From Oscillospiraceae bacterium (GTDB lineage: Bacteria > Bacillota > Clostridia > Oscillospirales > UBA929), in NCBI GenBank assembly GCA_031289065.1, contig JAITQI010000069.1, positions 1 to 27,863 on the forward strand: a stretch of DNA of 27,863 bases, read 5' to 3'. Made by a program: the position numbers and the translations under genes. This document shows, in pieces, positions 14,279-21,505 of this stretch. Position 1 is the first letter of the stretch. The number at the start of each line of letters is the position of its first letter. The notes under the pieces are model-generated. The model searched no databases, was not told the DNA's origin, and worked only from the letters and a program-made list of their open reading frames with translations.

Positions 14279-14830
14279 TTATCCTTTGAGGTCTGTTTCG
14301 TATATCGAACGCTTGAGGACGCCGATGTAGGGGAGATTGCGGTAGCGGCCGGCGTAGTCCAGGCCGTAGCCCACCACGAACTCGTCCGGCGTCTCGAAGC
14401 CCTTGTACCGCAGTTCCACCGGCACCTGACGGCGGCTCGGTTTGTCCAGCAGGGTGCACAGGGCGATAGAGGCCGGCCCGGCGACCCGCATCACGCTCAT
14501 AATATAGCTTAAAGTCACGCCGCTGTCAAGGATATCCTCCACGACGAGGATGTCCCGGCCCTCGATATTGGCGTCCAGGTCCTTAATAATGCGCACCGCG
14601 CCGGTGGTCTCCGACTTTTTCCCGTAGGAGGAGACCGACATGAAGTCCACCTCGCAGGGCAGGTCAATGCGCCGGGCCAAGTCGGCCATAAAGACAAAGG
14701 AGCCCTTCAGGACGCCCACCAGCAGCGGGGTTTTCCCCTGATAATCCTTTGTGATGGCGGCACCCAGCTCCGCCACCTTCGCGGCGATCTCTTTTTCATC
14801 CCACAGGACCCGCTCTATATCCCGACGCAT
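14279..14830 (-). CDS. hpt: Hypoxanthine phosphoribosyltransferase
   Basis: This enzyme salvages hypoxanthine (and guanine) to IMP/GMP using phosphoribosyl pyrophosphate. The 183-residue product has the PRPP-binding loop ILVVEDILDSGVTL at 94-107, the flexible catalytic loop SVSSYGKKSETTGAVR, PLLVGVLKGSFVFMADL at 35-51 and the C-terminal FVVGYGLDYAGRYRNLPYIGVL. The ATG at 14830 has GGAGGG 7 bases upstream. The gene is first in a two-gene unit with ftsH, and the usual upstream tilS is not present. A sigma-A promoter lies 53 bases upstream. Confidence 0.96.
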   Translation of the reverse strand: MRRDIERVLWDEKEIAAKVAELGAAITKDYQGKTPLLVGVLKGSFVFMADLARRIDLPCEVDFMSVSSYGKKSETTGAVRIIKDLDANIEGRDILVVEDILDSGVTLSYIMSVMRVAGPASIALCTLLDKPSRRQVPVELRYKGFETPDEFVVGYGLDYAGRYRNLPYIGVLKRSIYETDLKG

Positions 14831-14882
14831 GATTATCCCTCCGGAACGTATCAATTGGCCCGGATTTCTCCCGGACGGGTGC

Positions 14883-14911
14883 ATTATATCATAGCCCGGG
14901 GGGATTGAAAA
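14883..14911 (-). promoter_or_regulatory. Sigma-A promoter of hpt-ftsH
   Basis: TTTTCA (14911-14906), 17-base spacer, perfect TATAAT (14888-14883) on the minus strand. The -35 box overlaps the run that follows the clpC terminator stem. Confidence 0.7.
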
Positions 14912-14942
14912 GGGGGACGCCCCTTTTGGAGGGGCATCCTCC
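14912..14942 (-). terminator. Intrinsic terminator after clpC
   Basis: On the minus strand GGATGCCCCT (14939-14930) pairs with AGGGGCGTCC (14924-14915), with one T-G wobble and a five-base loop, followed by CCCTTTTC. The plus strand also ends in a T-run, so it could act both ways. Confidence 0.75.
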
Positions 14943-14951
14943 GTTTTTCGT

Positions 14952-17390
14952 TTATTCCACCACCAGGGCCCCGTCCCGGGCGGTGACGTGTACCGTGCCG
15001 CCGGGGCGGACGCGGCCGTCGAGCAGCCGTTCGGCCACCGCGTCCTCCACCGAGGACTGGATGGCCCGGCGCAGGGGGCGGGCGCCGTAGACGGGGTCAA
15101 ACCCCTTTTCCGCCAACTGATCCAGCGCGGCGTCGTCCACGTCGAGGCTCACGCCCAGGGCCTCGACCCGCGCCCGCACCAGGGCCGTCATCCCGGCGGC
15201 CACTTGGCGGATTTCCGCCCGGGAGAGCTGGTGGAAGACGATGATTTCGTCCACGCGGTTGAGGAACTCGGGGCGGAAGGCGTTCTTCAGGTCGGTCATG
15301 ACCGACGCCCGGATGTCGGCGATGTCCATGACGTCCCCGCCCTCCTTGACGGTGAAGCCCAGCTTCTTGTGTTCGGTGATGTTCCGGGCGCCCACGTTGG
15401 AGGTCATGACCACGATGGCGTTTTTGAAGTCCACCCGGCGGCCCTGGCTGTCGGTGAGAACGCCGTCCTCCAGGATTTGCAGCAGGATGTTGAACACATC
15501 GGGGTGGGCCTTTTCGATTTCGTCAAACAGGATGACGCTGTAGGGCTTGCGGCGCACCTTCTCGGTGAGCTGGCCCCCTTCGTCGAAGCCCACGTAGCCG
15601 GGGGGCGAGCCGATGAGGCGGCTGACGGCGTGTTTTTCCATGTACTCGGACATGTCCACCCGGAGCATGGCGTTTTCGTCGCCGAAGAGCGCCTCGGCGA
15701 GAGCGCGGCACAGCTCGGTCTTGCCCACGCCGGTGGGTCCCAGGAAGATGAAGGAGCCGATGGGGCGTTTGGGGTCTTTCAGGCCCACCCGGCCCCGCCG
15801 GATGGCCCGGGCCACGGCGGACACCGCGTCGTCCTGGCCCACGACGCGCCTGTGGAGGGTGTCCTCCATGCGCAGCAGGCGCTGGCTCTCGTCCTCGGTG
15901 AGCCGCTGCACCGGGATGCCGGTCCAGCCGGACACCACGGCGGCCACCTCCCGCTCGGTCACGGTACCGCCCTCATGGGAGCGGCTCTTCTGCCACGCCG
16001 TCCGCTCCTCCTCCACGGCGGCCCGCAGGTTTTTTTCCTCGTCCCGCAGGCGAGCGGCCTGTTCGAAGTTCTGGGCGTGGATGGCGGCCTCCTTTTCCTG
16101 GGCCAGCCTTTGGATCTGTTCCTCCCGCTCCTTGAGGTCGGGGGGCGGGGTCAGGCTTTGCAGCCGCAGGCGGGAGGCCGCCTCGTCGATGAGGTCGATG
16201 GCCTTGTCGGGCAGCTGGCGGTCGGCGATGTAGCGGGAGGACATGCTCACGGCGGCGGCGATGGCCTCGTCGCTGATGCTCACCTTGTGATGGGCCTCAT
16301 ATCTGTCCCGCAGGCCCCGCAGGATGTCCACCGCCTCTTCCGGGGAGGGTTCCCCCACCTGCACCGGCTGGAACCGGCGCTCAAAGGCGGCGTCCTTTTC
16401 AATGTGTTTGCGGTATTCGTCCAGGGTGGTGGCGCCAATGACCTGGATTTCCCCCCGGGACAGGGCGGGTTTGAGGATGTTGGCCGCGTCGATGGCCCCC
16501 TCGGCCGCCCCCGCGCCGATGACGGTGTGTATCTCGTCCACGAACAGGATGACGTCCCCCGCCCGGCGGATTTCCTCCATGGTATTTTTGAGGCGCTCCT
16601 CAAACTCGCCCCGGTATTTCGTCCCGGCCACCATGCCGGACAGGTCGAGGGAGACCAGGCGCTTGTCCCGCAGGTTTTCCGGCACCTCGCCGGCGGCGAT
16701 CTTCTGGGCCAGTCCCTCGGCCACGGCGGTCTTGCCCACGCCGGGGTCGCCGATGAGGACGGGGTTGTTTTTGGTGCGGCGGGAGAGGATTTGGATGATG
16801 CGCTGAATTTCGGTGTCCCGCCCGATGGTGGGGTCGAGGCGGCCTTCCTTGGCCATTTCGGTGAGGTCGCGGCTGAACTGATTGAGGGTCTTGGTCTCGC
16901 CGCCCCGCCCGTTGCCCCGTCCGGTTCGCTGGACGGCCGACTGCCGGGCCGGTTCGGCCCCCAGAGTGCTCACGATGTCGTGATAGAGCTTGCGGATGTC
17001 CACCCCCATGCCGGTGAGCAGACGGGTGGCCACCGCGTCGGATTCGTGGAGCAGCCCCAACAGCAGGTGTTCGGTGCCCACATAGCCGTGGCCCATGCGC
17101 CCGGCTTCAGCGAAGGCCAGCTCCACCACCCGTTTGGCCCGGGGGGTCAGGCCCTGCACGGGGGTGTCCCCCGGCTCGCCCTGGCCCACCGCCTCGGTGA
17201 TGCTCCGGCGGGCGGTCTCCTCGGTGACCCCGGCTTCGGCGAGGGCGTGGGCAGCTACGCCCTCCCGCTCCCGCAAAAGGCCCAGCAGCAGGTGTTCGCT
17301 GCCCACATAGCCGTGGCCCAGTTCGCTGGCCGCCCCGTGGGCCTCCCGAATCGCGGTCTGCGCCCGCTCGGTAAAACGATTTTCATTCAT
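14952..17390 (-). CDS. clpC: ATP-dependent Clp protease ATP-binding subunit ClpC
   Basis: ClpC is the AAA+ unfoldase that feeds ClpP and, with McsB, degrades arginine-phosphorylated proteins including CtsR. The 812-residue product has two N-terminal Clp-N repeats (HGYVGSEHLLLGLL at 26-39 and HGYVGTEHLLLGLL at 101-114). The first ATPase module has Walker A GDPGVGKT at 214-221. A UVR-type coiled segment (HAQNFEQAARLRDEEKNL) follows, then a second ATPase module with GPTGVGKTELCRALAEALFG and a ClpB-D2-type C-terminus. The ATG at 17390 has AAGGGAG 8 bases upstream; the frame stays open upstream only inside mcsB. It is the last gene of the ctsR operon. Confidence 0.97.
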   Translation of the reverse strand: MNENRFTERAQTAIREAHGAASELGHGYVGSEHLLLGLLREREGVAAHALAEAGVTEETARRSITEAVGQGEPGDTPVQGLTPRAKRVVELAFAEAGRMGHGYVGTEHLLLGLLHESDAVATRLLTGMGVDIRKLYHDIVSTLGAEPARQSAVQRTGRGNGRGGETKTLNQFSRDLTEMAKEGRLDPTIGRDTEIQRIIQILSRRTKNNPVLIGDPGVGKTAVAEGLAQKIAAGEVPENLRDKRLVSLDLSGMVAGTKYRGEFEERLKNTMEEIRRAGDVILFVDEIHTVIGAGAAEGAIDAANILKPALSRGEIQVIGATTLDEYRKHIEKDAAFERRFQPVQVGEPSPEEAVDILRGLRDRYEAHHKVSISDEAIAAAVSMSSRYIADRQLPDKAIDLIDEAASRLRLQSLTPPPDLKEREEQIQRLAQEKEAAIHAQNFEQAARLRDEEKNLRAAVEEERTAWQKSRSHEGGTVTEREVAAVVSGWTGIPVQRLTEDESQRLLRMEDTLHRRVVGQDDAVSAVARAIRRGRVGLKDPKRPIGSFIFLGPTGVGKTELCRALAEALFGDENAMLRVDMSEYMEKHAVSRLIGSPPGYVGFDEGGQLTEKVRRKPYSVILFDEIEKAHPDVFNILLQILEDGVLTDSQGRRVDFKNAIVVMTSNVGARNITEHKKLGFTVKEGGDVMDIADIRASVMTDLKNAFRPEFLNRVDEIIVFHQLSRAEIRQVAAGMTALVRARVEALGVSLDVDDAALDQLAEKGFDPVYGARPLRRAIQSSVEDAVAERLLDGRVRPGGTVHVTARDGALVVE

Positions 17391-17452
17391 GATAAAGACT
17401 CCCTTCAAAGGACATATAAGGATGTATGTTGTAAAAAATAGGTGCTTGTCAA

Positions 17453-18481
17453 TTATTTCGTCTCCCGCCGCGCCAGCGCCCCCAAGGTTTCTCGGACGTA
17501 GTCCGCCCGGGCGGCGTCCCGTTCGGCGGGGCGCAGGGGGCGGGCGGCGGACAGGGTGAGTACGCCGGGTTGGATGCCGGGCAGCAGGGTGTCCAGGGTT
17601 TCCAGGGGCAGGGCGATGTCCCCCATGGACACCCCCCAGCGCAGGTCGGACAGCAGCTTCATGGCCTCCTCGCCGGACAGCCGCCGCGCCCGTTCCAACG
17701 CGCCCAGCGCCCGCCATACCCGGTCCTCATATTCCCGGGGACGGCGCTGTTTATATTGCGCCCGAAGGGCTTCCTCTCGGGCGATGATGTGCAGGGTCAC
17801 GTCGCTCACCCGGCTGACGATCTCCTCCTCGGACAGCCCCAGGGTGATCTGGTTTGACACCTGGTACAGCGCCCCGCTGGCCTCGGTGCCCTCCCCGTAA
17901 AGGCCGCGCACGGCCAGGCCCATCTTGCCCGCGGCGGCCACGATGTCCCGCATACCGCCGCTGCCGGTCAGGGCGGGCAGGTGCAGCATGACGCTGGCCC
18001 GCAGGCCGGTGCCCAAATTGGTGGGGCAGGCGGTGAGATACCCCAGGGCCTCGTCGAAGGCGTAGGTCTCTTGGCGCTCGATGAGGCCGTCCGCCCGCTG
18101 GGCTTCCCGGAGGCATTCGGTCAGGCACAGGCCGGGGCCCATGGCCTGGATGCGCAGATGATCCTCCTCGCCGATCATGACGCTCAGCCCCCCGTCCCGG
18201 GAGAGGGCCACGCCTCGGGGCTGCCCGCCGCCGGCCAGCTCCGGGGAGATGAGGTGCCGCTCCACCAGGGCCCGGGCCTCCAGGCGGTTGCCGTCGTCGA
18301 GTCGGAGCAGGGTGAAGCCGTCCTCCCCGCCGTCCAGCAGAGGTTTGGACAGCCGGGCCAGGGCCTGTTCGGCTTGGTCGGCGTCCATGCGCCCGGGGAA
18401 GGGCAGGTCTTTGAGGTTGCGCGCCAGGCGCACCCGGGCGCTGAGGGCTATGTCGCGGCGTTGGCCGCCCGTCGTCTTCAT
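17453..18481 (-). CDS. mcsB: Protein arginine kinase McsB
   Basis: McsB phosphorylates arginines on CtsR and on damaged proteins, marking them for ClpCP. The 342-residue product has the phosphagen-kinase fold. ALSARVRLARNLKDLPFPGR at 12-31 is the N-terminal arginine-rich ATP-binding element, the catalytic glutamate region is IGEEDHLRIQ at 103-112, and the active-site loop CPTNLGTGLRASVMLHLP starts at cysteine 152. Its start codon overlaps the mcsA stop (ATGA), showing coupled translation with its activator. A TTGACA hexamer immediately after the stop has no partner -10, so clpC is probably served by read-through. Confidence 0.97.
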   Translation of the reverse strand: MKTTGGQRRDIALSARVRLARNLKDLPFPGRMDADQAEQALARLSKPLLDGGEDGFTLLRLDDGNRLEARALVERHLISPELAGGGQPRGVALSRDGGLSVMIGEEDHLRIQAMGPGLCLTECLREAQRADGLIERQETYAFDEALGYLTACPTNLGTGLRASVMLHLPALTGSGGMRDIVAAAGKMGLAVRGLYGEGTEASGALYQVSNQITLGLSEEEIVSRVSDVTLHIIAREEALRAQYKQRRPREYEDRVWRALGALERARRLSGEEAMKLLSDLRWGVSMGDIALPLETLDTLLPGIQPGVLTLSAARPLRPAERDAARADYVRETLGALARRETK

Positions 18482-19005
18482 GCGGGTTCCTCTCCCTTCT
18501 GCCGCCGGGCGATTTCGTCCCGGAGCTCGGCGGCCCGTTCAAAGGCCTGTTCGCCGATGGCGTCCTGGAGCTGCTGCCGGAGACTGTCCATCTCCCGGCG
18601 GCGGGCGATCTCCGGGGCCGCGCCGCCGGGGAGACGGCCGGTATGTTTCGCCTCGCCGTGCAGCCGCCGGATATAGGGGGTCAAGGCCGGGGCGAAGACG
18701 TCGTAGCAATCGGCGCAGCCGACCTTGCCGGTTTTGGACAGCTCGGCCAGTCTCGTGCCGCAGGTGGGGCAGACGCCGCCGTCGGCCCGGGGCGCCCGGG
18801 GGCCCAGCATGTCGGACATGGCGGCGGGCAGGCCGAAGGCGAAGGACGGGAAGACCGCCGCGGCGGGGAAGGTCTTTTGAAATTCGGCGTCAAAGCCGGT
18901 GGCGGCGGCGCAGGCCGCGCACAGGTGGGTCTCTTGGGTCTCGTTGTTGGCGGTGACATGGTAGTGCCGGGTGGCCTCGTTTTTGCCGCAGTGCTGACAC
19001 AGCAT
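18478..19005 (-). CDS. mcsA: McsA, zinc-binding activator of McsB
   Basis: McsA is the zinc-finger cofactor that activates McsB and modulates CtsR. The 175-residue product has four CxxC pairs: C3/C6 (CQHCGK), C29/C32, C79/C82 (CPTCGT) and C97/C100 (CADC). A C-terminal UVR motif reads LRQQLQDAIGEQAFERAAELRDEIA. Two ATGs are possible. The one at 19005 gives the usual MLCQHCGK start with AAAGGAG 10 bases away; the one at 19011 adds two residues but leaves only 4 bases. The gene lies 51 bases after ctsR and overlaps mcsB. Confidence 0.95.
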   Translation of the reverse strand: MLCQHCGKNEATRHYHVTANNETQETHLCAACAAATGFDAEFQKTFPAAAVFPSFAFGLPAAMSDMLGPRAPRADGGVCPTCGTRLAELSKTGKVGCADCYDVFAPALTPYIRRLHGEAKHTGRLPGGAAPEIARRREMDSLRQQLQDAIGEQAFERAAELRDEIARRQKGEEPA

Positions 19006-19056
19006 GATCATCAGGCTCCTTTCAGCGGTTAGACGCAAACGTCAAAATGTGTTTTT

Positions 19057-19512
19057 TCAGTTGTTGATGGTTTCCAGAAGGCATTGTTTCAGGATGCCCG
19101 CCCGGGCGATGTCCCGGAGGGGCAGGGGGAGGGGGCGCAGGGCGCTTTCGCTCAGGGCGGCGGCGATGAGGCGGGCCTCCGGCACCGGCAGCGCCCCGCC
19201 GGACACCAGGTTTTGCAGCAGCGCCTGGGCCGAACGGGGATCCAGCCTGTCCCCCACGGCGTTGACCGTGTGCATGACCAGGGCGGTGGGCTGGGTGGTC
19301 ACCCGGGTGATGCGGATGTAGCCCCCGCCGCCTCGGCGGCTCTCCACGATGTAGCCGTGCTCCGGGGTGAAGCGAGTGGTCAGCACGTAGTTGATCTGGC
19401 TGGGTACGCAGGAAAACTGTTCGGCCAGCTCGCCCCGCTGGAGCTCACAGGCACCGCCCGCCTCTTGCAGGAGTTTTAACAGGAAGGTTTCAATGGCGTC
19501 GCTTCGGCCCAT
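19057..19512 (-). CDS. ctsR: Transcriptional repressor CtsR
   Basis: CtsR is the dimeric class III heat-shock repressor of clp genes; heat changes its glycine-rich wing and releases DNA. The 151-residue product has the N-terminal winged helix (IETFLLKLLQEAGGACELQRGELAEQFSCVPSQINYVLTTRF). The tetraglycine wing SRRGGGGYIRI is at 58-68, with glycines 61-64. A C-terminal four-helix dimer domain carries the McsB target region. The ATG at 19512 is preceded by GAAAGGA at 12 bases. It is the first gene of its own repressed operon, with three operator-like heptad pairs upstream. Confidence 0.97.
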   Translation of the reverse strand: MGRSDAIETFLLKLLQEAGGACELQRGELAEQFSCVPSQINYVLTTRFTPEHGYIVESRRGGGGYIRITRVTTQPTALVMHTVNAVGDRLDPRSAQALLQNLVSGGALPVPEARLIAAALSESALRPLPLPLRDIARAGILKQCLLETINN

Positions 19513-19534
19513 GCCGCGTTCACGTCCTTTCGTG

Positions 19535-19551
19535 TTTGACGTTCTCTGACC
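19535..19551 (-). promoter_or_regulatory. CtsR operator, promoter-proximal
   Basis: GGTCAGA-GAA-CGTCAAA on the minus strand: a direct heptad repeat with a 3-base spacer, against the known CtsR box (A/G)GTCAAA-NAN-(A/G)GTCAAA. It covers the predicted start of transcription (about 19554), so binding should block initiation or escape. Confidence 0.85.
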
Positions 19552-19560
19552 TTTTGTTCT

Positions 19561-19589
19561 ATTATAGCGTGCCCGGACGCGGATGGCAA
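19561..19589 (-). promoter_or_regulatory. Sigma-A promoter of the ctsR operon
   Basis: TTGCCA (19589-19584), 17-base spacer, perfect TATAAT (19566-19561). It is sandwiched between CtsR-type repeats upstream (19598-19614) and downstream (19535-19551). Confidence 0.9.
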
Positions 19590-19597
19590 CTATTATT

Positions 19598-19614
19598 TTT
19601 GACTTTCTCTGACC
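19598..19614 (-). promoter_or_regulatory. CtsR operator, upstream of the -35 box
   Basis: GGTCAGA-GAA-AGTCAAA on the minus strand, ending 8 bases before the -35 hexamer. It differs from the downstream operator at one base. Confidence 0.85.
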
Positions 19615-19631
19615 AAAAGGGCAGGGAAATC

Positions 19632-19648
19632 CCTGACATTCCCTGACT
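19632..19648 (-). promoter_or_regulatory. Possible third CtsR operator
   Basis: AGTCAGG-GAA-TGTCAGG on the minus strand keeps the GTCA-N6-GTCA spacing and the GAA spacer of the other two but ends both heptads in GG. It overlaps the last codon and stop of the 59-residue gene upstream. Confidence 0.55.
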
Positions 19649-19826
19649 ATCCATGCCGTCCTCTTTTTTTTGCGATTTTACTTTCGTTTTCTTCGTTTTT
19701 CTTCGTTTCGGTCAATCGGTTGGACGGCTCGAGGCGACGGGGGTGGGGGCTGGTGGCCGGGATATCCTCCAGCACCGGGAACCCTTCGGCGCTCTCCAGC
19801 GCAAACGGATCTCGCGGCCTGCGCAT
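19647..19826 (-). CDS. Small hydrophilic protein, unknown, possible forespore gene
   Basis: This is a 59-residue product of unknown family. It is soluble and strongly charged, starting MRRPRDPFALESAEGFPVLEDIP and ending in a lysine/glutamate-rich tail (TETKKNEENESKIAKKRGRHG); there is no signal peptide or membrane helix. A GGGAGG site 9 bases before the ATG at 19826 is strong evidence for translation. Upstream lies a match to the forespore (sigma-F/sigma-G) promoter pattern. It lies between agcS and ctsR on the same strand, and its stop overlaps the outermost CtsR repeat. The N-terminal and C-terminal composition suggests a peptide that works by binding partners, but no function is claimed. 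Confidence 0.65.
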   Translation of the reverse strand: MRRPRDPFALESAEGFPVLEDIPATSPHPRRLEPSNRLTETKKNEENESKIAKKRGRHG

Positions 19827-19860
19827 GGGTGGTTTCCTCCCCTCGGGTTGATACACTTAA

Positions 19861-19890
19861 CAGTATCGCCGGTTGCGGGGAGAGATATAC
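19861..19890 (-). promoter_or_regulatory. Possible forespore (sigma-F/G) promoter
   Basis: The minus strand has GTATA (19890-19886), a 15-base spacer and GGCGATACTG (19870-19861). This fits the known sigma-F pattern GYWTA-N15-GGNRANANTW except for the last base. The hexamers do not resemble sigma-A. It precedes the 59-residue gene by about 35 bases. Confidence 0.4.
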
Positions 19891-19915
19891 CTTGCGCCAA
19901 AGAAGCGCTCGCCGC

Positions 19916-21355
19916 TCATCGCCGCCGCCCCGCGCCCCCCTGTCTTCTCTCTTCCGCAAAGTAGCTGTTCGTGGCTTTGACGACGATGCCGGACAGCAGG
20001 AACAGGGCGATCAGGTTGGGCACCGCCATCAGGCCGTTGAGCACATCGGACAGGCCCCACAGCAGGCCGAAGCTCCAGGTGGAACCCAGGTAAACGGCCA
20101 CGATATACACGACGCGGTAGCACAGGACGGCCCGATTTTCCCATCGGGGGAAGAGGTAGCGGCAGCAGGACTCCCCGTAAAAGCTCCAGCCGATGATGGT
20201 GGCCAGGGCGAACAGGGTGGTGCATATCCCCAGCAGCATCCCGCCCCAGGGCCCCAGCGTCCCGGTGAAGGCCAGCAGGGCCAGAGGGGCGTTGGGATCG
20301 GCAGCGGCGGACACCGGCCCGGCGGCCTCCGCCAGCGCGGGCAGCGCCCCCGCCGTCACCAGCGCCTGCCAGCGGCTGTACACGCCGGAGGACAGCAAGG
20401 CCAGCGCGGTCAACGTGCAGATGACCAGCGTGTCCAAAAACACCTCCATGGCTCCCCAGAAGCCCTGTTCCACGGGGCTTTTGGCGTCGGCGGCGGCGTG
20501 GGCAATGGCCGCCGAGCCAAGGCCCGCCTCGTTGCTGAACACCCCCCGGGCCAGCCCGGTGCGCAGCGCCCGGGACAACAAAAAACCGCCCGCGCCCGCC
20601 GCCGCGGGGCCGGGGCGGAAAGCCTCCCGGACAATGAGGGCCAAGGCGGCGGGCACCCGCCCGATGTGTACGGCCAAAATGGCCAGCGCTCCCAGGATGT
20701 ACAGCCCCGCCATGAAGGGCACCAGCGTCTCGGTCACCCGCGCCACCAGCCGGGCCCCGCCCAGCACCACCGCCCCGGCCACCGCCATGGCGAGCAGCCC
20801 CACCAGCCGGGGGGAGGCCCCGGTCAGCTCTACCACCGCCTGGGACAGCGCCCCGGCCTGGATCATGTTGCCCACGCCAAAGGAGGCCAGCATCCCCAAC
20901 ACCGCGAAGGCGCCCGCCAGCAGGGGACGGCCCAAGGCGTCCCGGATGACGTACATTGGCCCCCCCAGGAAGCCGCCCCGTCCGTCCGGCCGCCGGTAGG
21001 TCTGGGCCAGCACCACCTCGGCGTACTTGGTGGCCATGCCCAAAAAGGCCGACACCCACATCCAGAACACCGCCCCCGGCCCCCCCGCCATGAGCACGGC
21101 CGCCACGCCCACAATATTGCCGGTGCCCACCGTGGAGGCCAGCGCCGTGGACACCGCCTGGAAGGGGGTGATCCCGGCGCTCCGCCCCCGGCCCCCGCGG
21201 ATCATGTCCCCAAAGGTGCGCCGCCAGATCGTGGGCCAATGGCGCACCTGCAAGCACCGCCCCCGGAGGGTAAAATACAGCCCGGCCCCCAGCATCAGCG
21301 CCAGCATGACCGGGCCCCAAACCACGGAGGCCAAACGATTGATCAGTTGTTCCAT
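19916..21355 (-). CDS. AgcS-family sodium:alanine/glycine symporter
   Basis: This is a cytoplasmic-membrane symporter importing alanine or glycine with sodium or protons. The 479-residue product has about ten hydrophobic segments and the two family signatures: STVGTGNIVGVAAVLMAGGPGAVFWMW near residue 83 and GVFSNEAGLGSAAIAHAAA near 275. AFRPGPAAAGAGG precedes the second signature, as in the family. The ATG at 21355 has GAGGTG 8 bases upstream; the open upstream frame enters a palindromic element and is not used. It is divergent from the nucleotidyltransferase gene. Substrate cannot be told from sequence alone. Confidence 0.93.
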   Translation of the reverse strand: MEQLINRLASVVWGPVMLALMLGAGLYFTLRGRCLQVRHWPTIWRRTFGDMIRGGRGRSAGITPFQAVSTALASTVGTGNIVGVAAVLMAGGPGAVFWMWVSAFLGMATKYAEVVLAQTYRRPDGRGGFLGGPMYVIRDALGRPLLAGAFAVLGMLASFGVGNMIQAGALSQAVVELTGASPRLVGLLAMAVAGAVVLGGARLVARVTETLVPFMAGLYILGALAILAVHIGRVPAALALIVREAFRPGPAAAGAGGFLLSRALRTGLARGVFSNEAGLGSAAIAHAAADAKSPVEQGFWGAMEVFLDTLVICTLTALALLSSGVYSRWQALVTAGALPALAEAAGPVSAAADPNAPLALLAFTGTLGPWGGMLLGICTTLFALATIIGWSFYGESCCRYLFPRWENRAVLCYRVVYIVAVYLGSTWSFGLLWGLSDVLNGLMAVPNLIALFLLSGIVVKATNSYFAEERRQGGAGRRR

Positions 21356-21376
21356 AGAGAGCACCTCGAAGAGCGT

Positions 21377-21437
21377 GACGAGCAATGGACAATTTTGGAG
21401 CCGCCGCGCACGATTCCCTCATTGTCAATTGCTCGTC
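21377..21437. repeat. Palindromic element between agcS and the nucleotidyltransferase gene
   Basis: Arms GACGAGCAATGGACAAT (21377-21393) and ATTGTCAATTGCTCGTC (21421-21437) match at 16 of 17 positions. The core reads GGAGCCGCCGCGCACGATTCC. Core words recur in the element at 23837-23947; the arm word CAATGGACA recurs at 12329-12337 and, as ATGGACAATTG, at 23807-23817. Confidence 0.85.
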
Positions 21438-21505
21438 GTCTGTTTAATGTATGTCCCGCCTGGTCATAATAGAAGGACTGATTATGTTTGAGGTGAGGAC
21501 AGCGC

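Noticed and set aside
14988..17441. 817-codon open frame on the plus strand opposite clpC, with similar long frames opposite ftsH, agcS, flgB-fliE and the nucleotidyltransferase gene
   Set aside because: These are reverse-complement shadows of GC-rich genes. Their translations are low-complexity (glycine, valine, histidine, glutamine rich), have no ribosome sites and match no family.
17447..17452. TTGACA directly after the mcsB stop as a clpC promoter
   Set aside because: No -10-like hexamer occurs at 16-18 bases, and no CtsR repeat is nearby.
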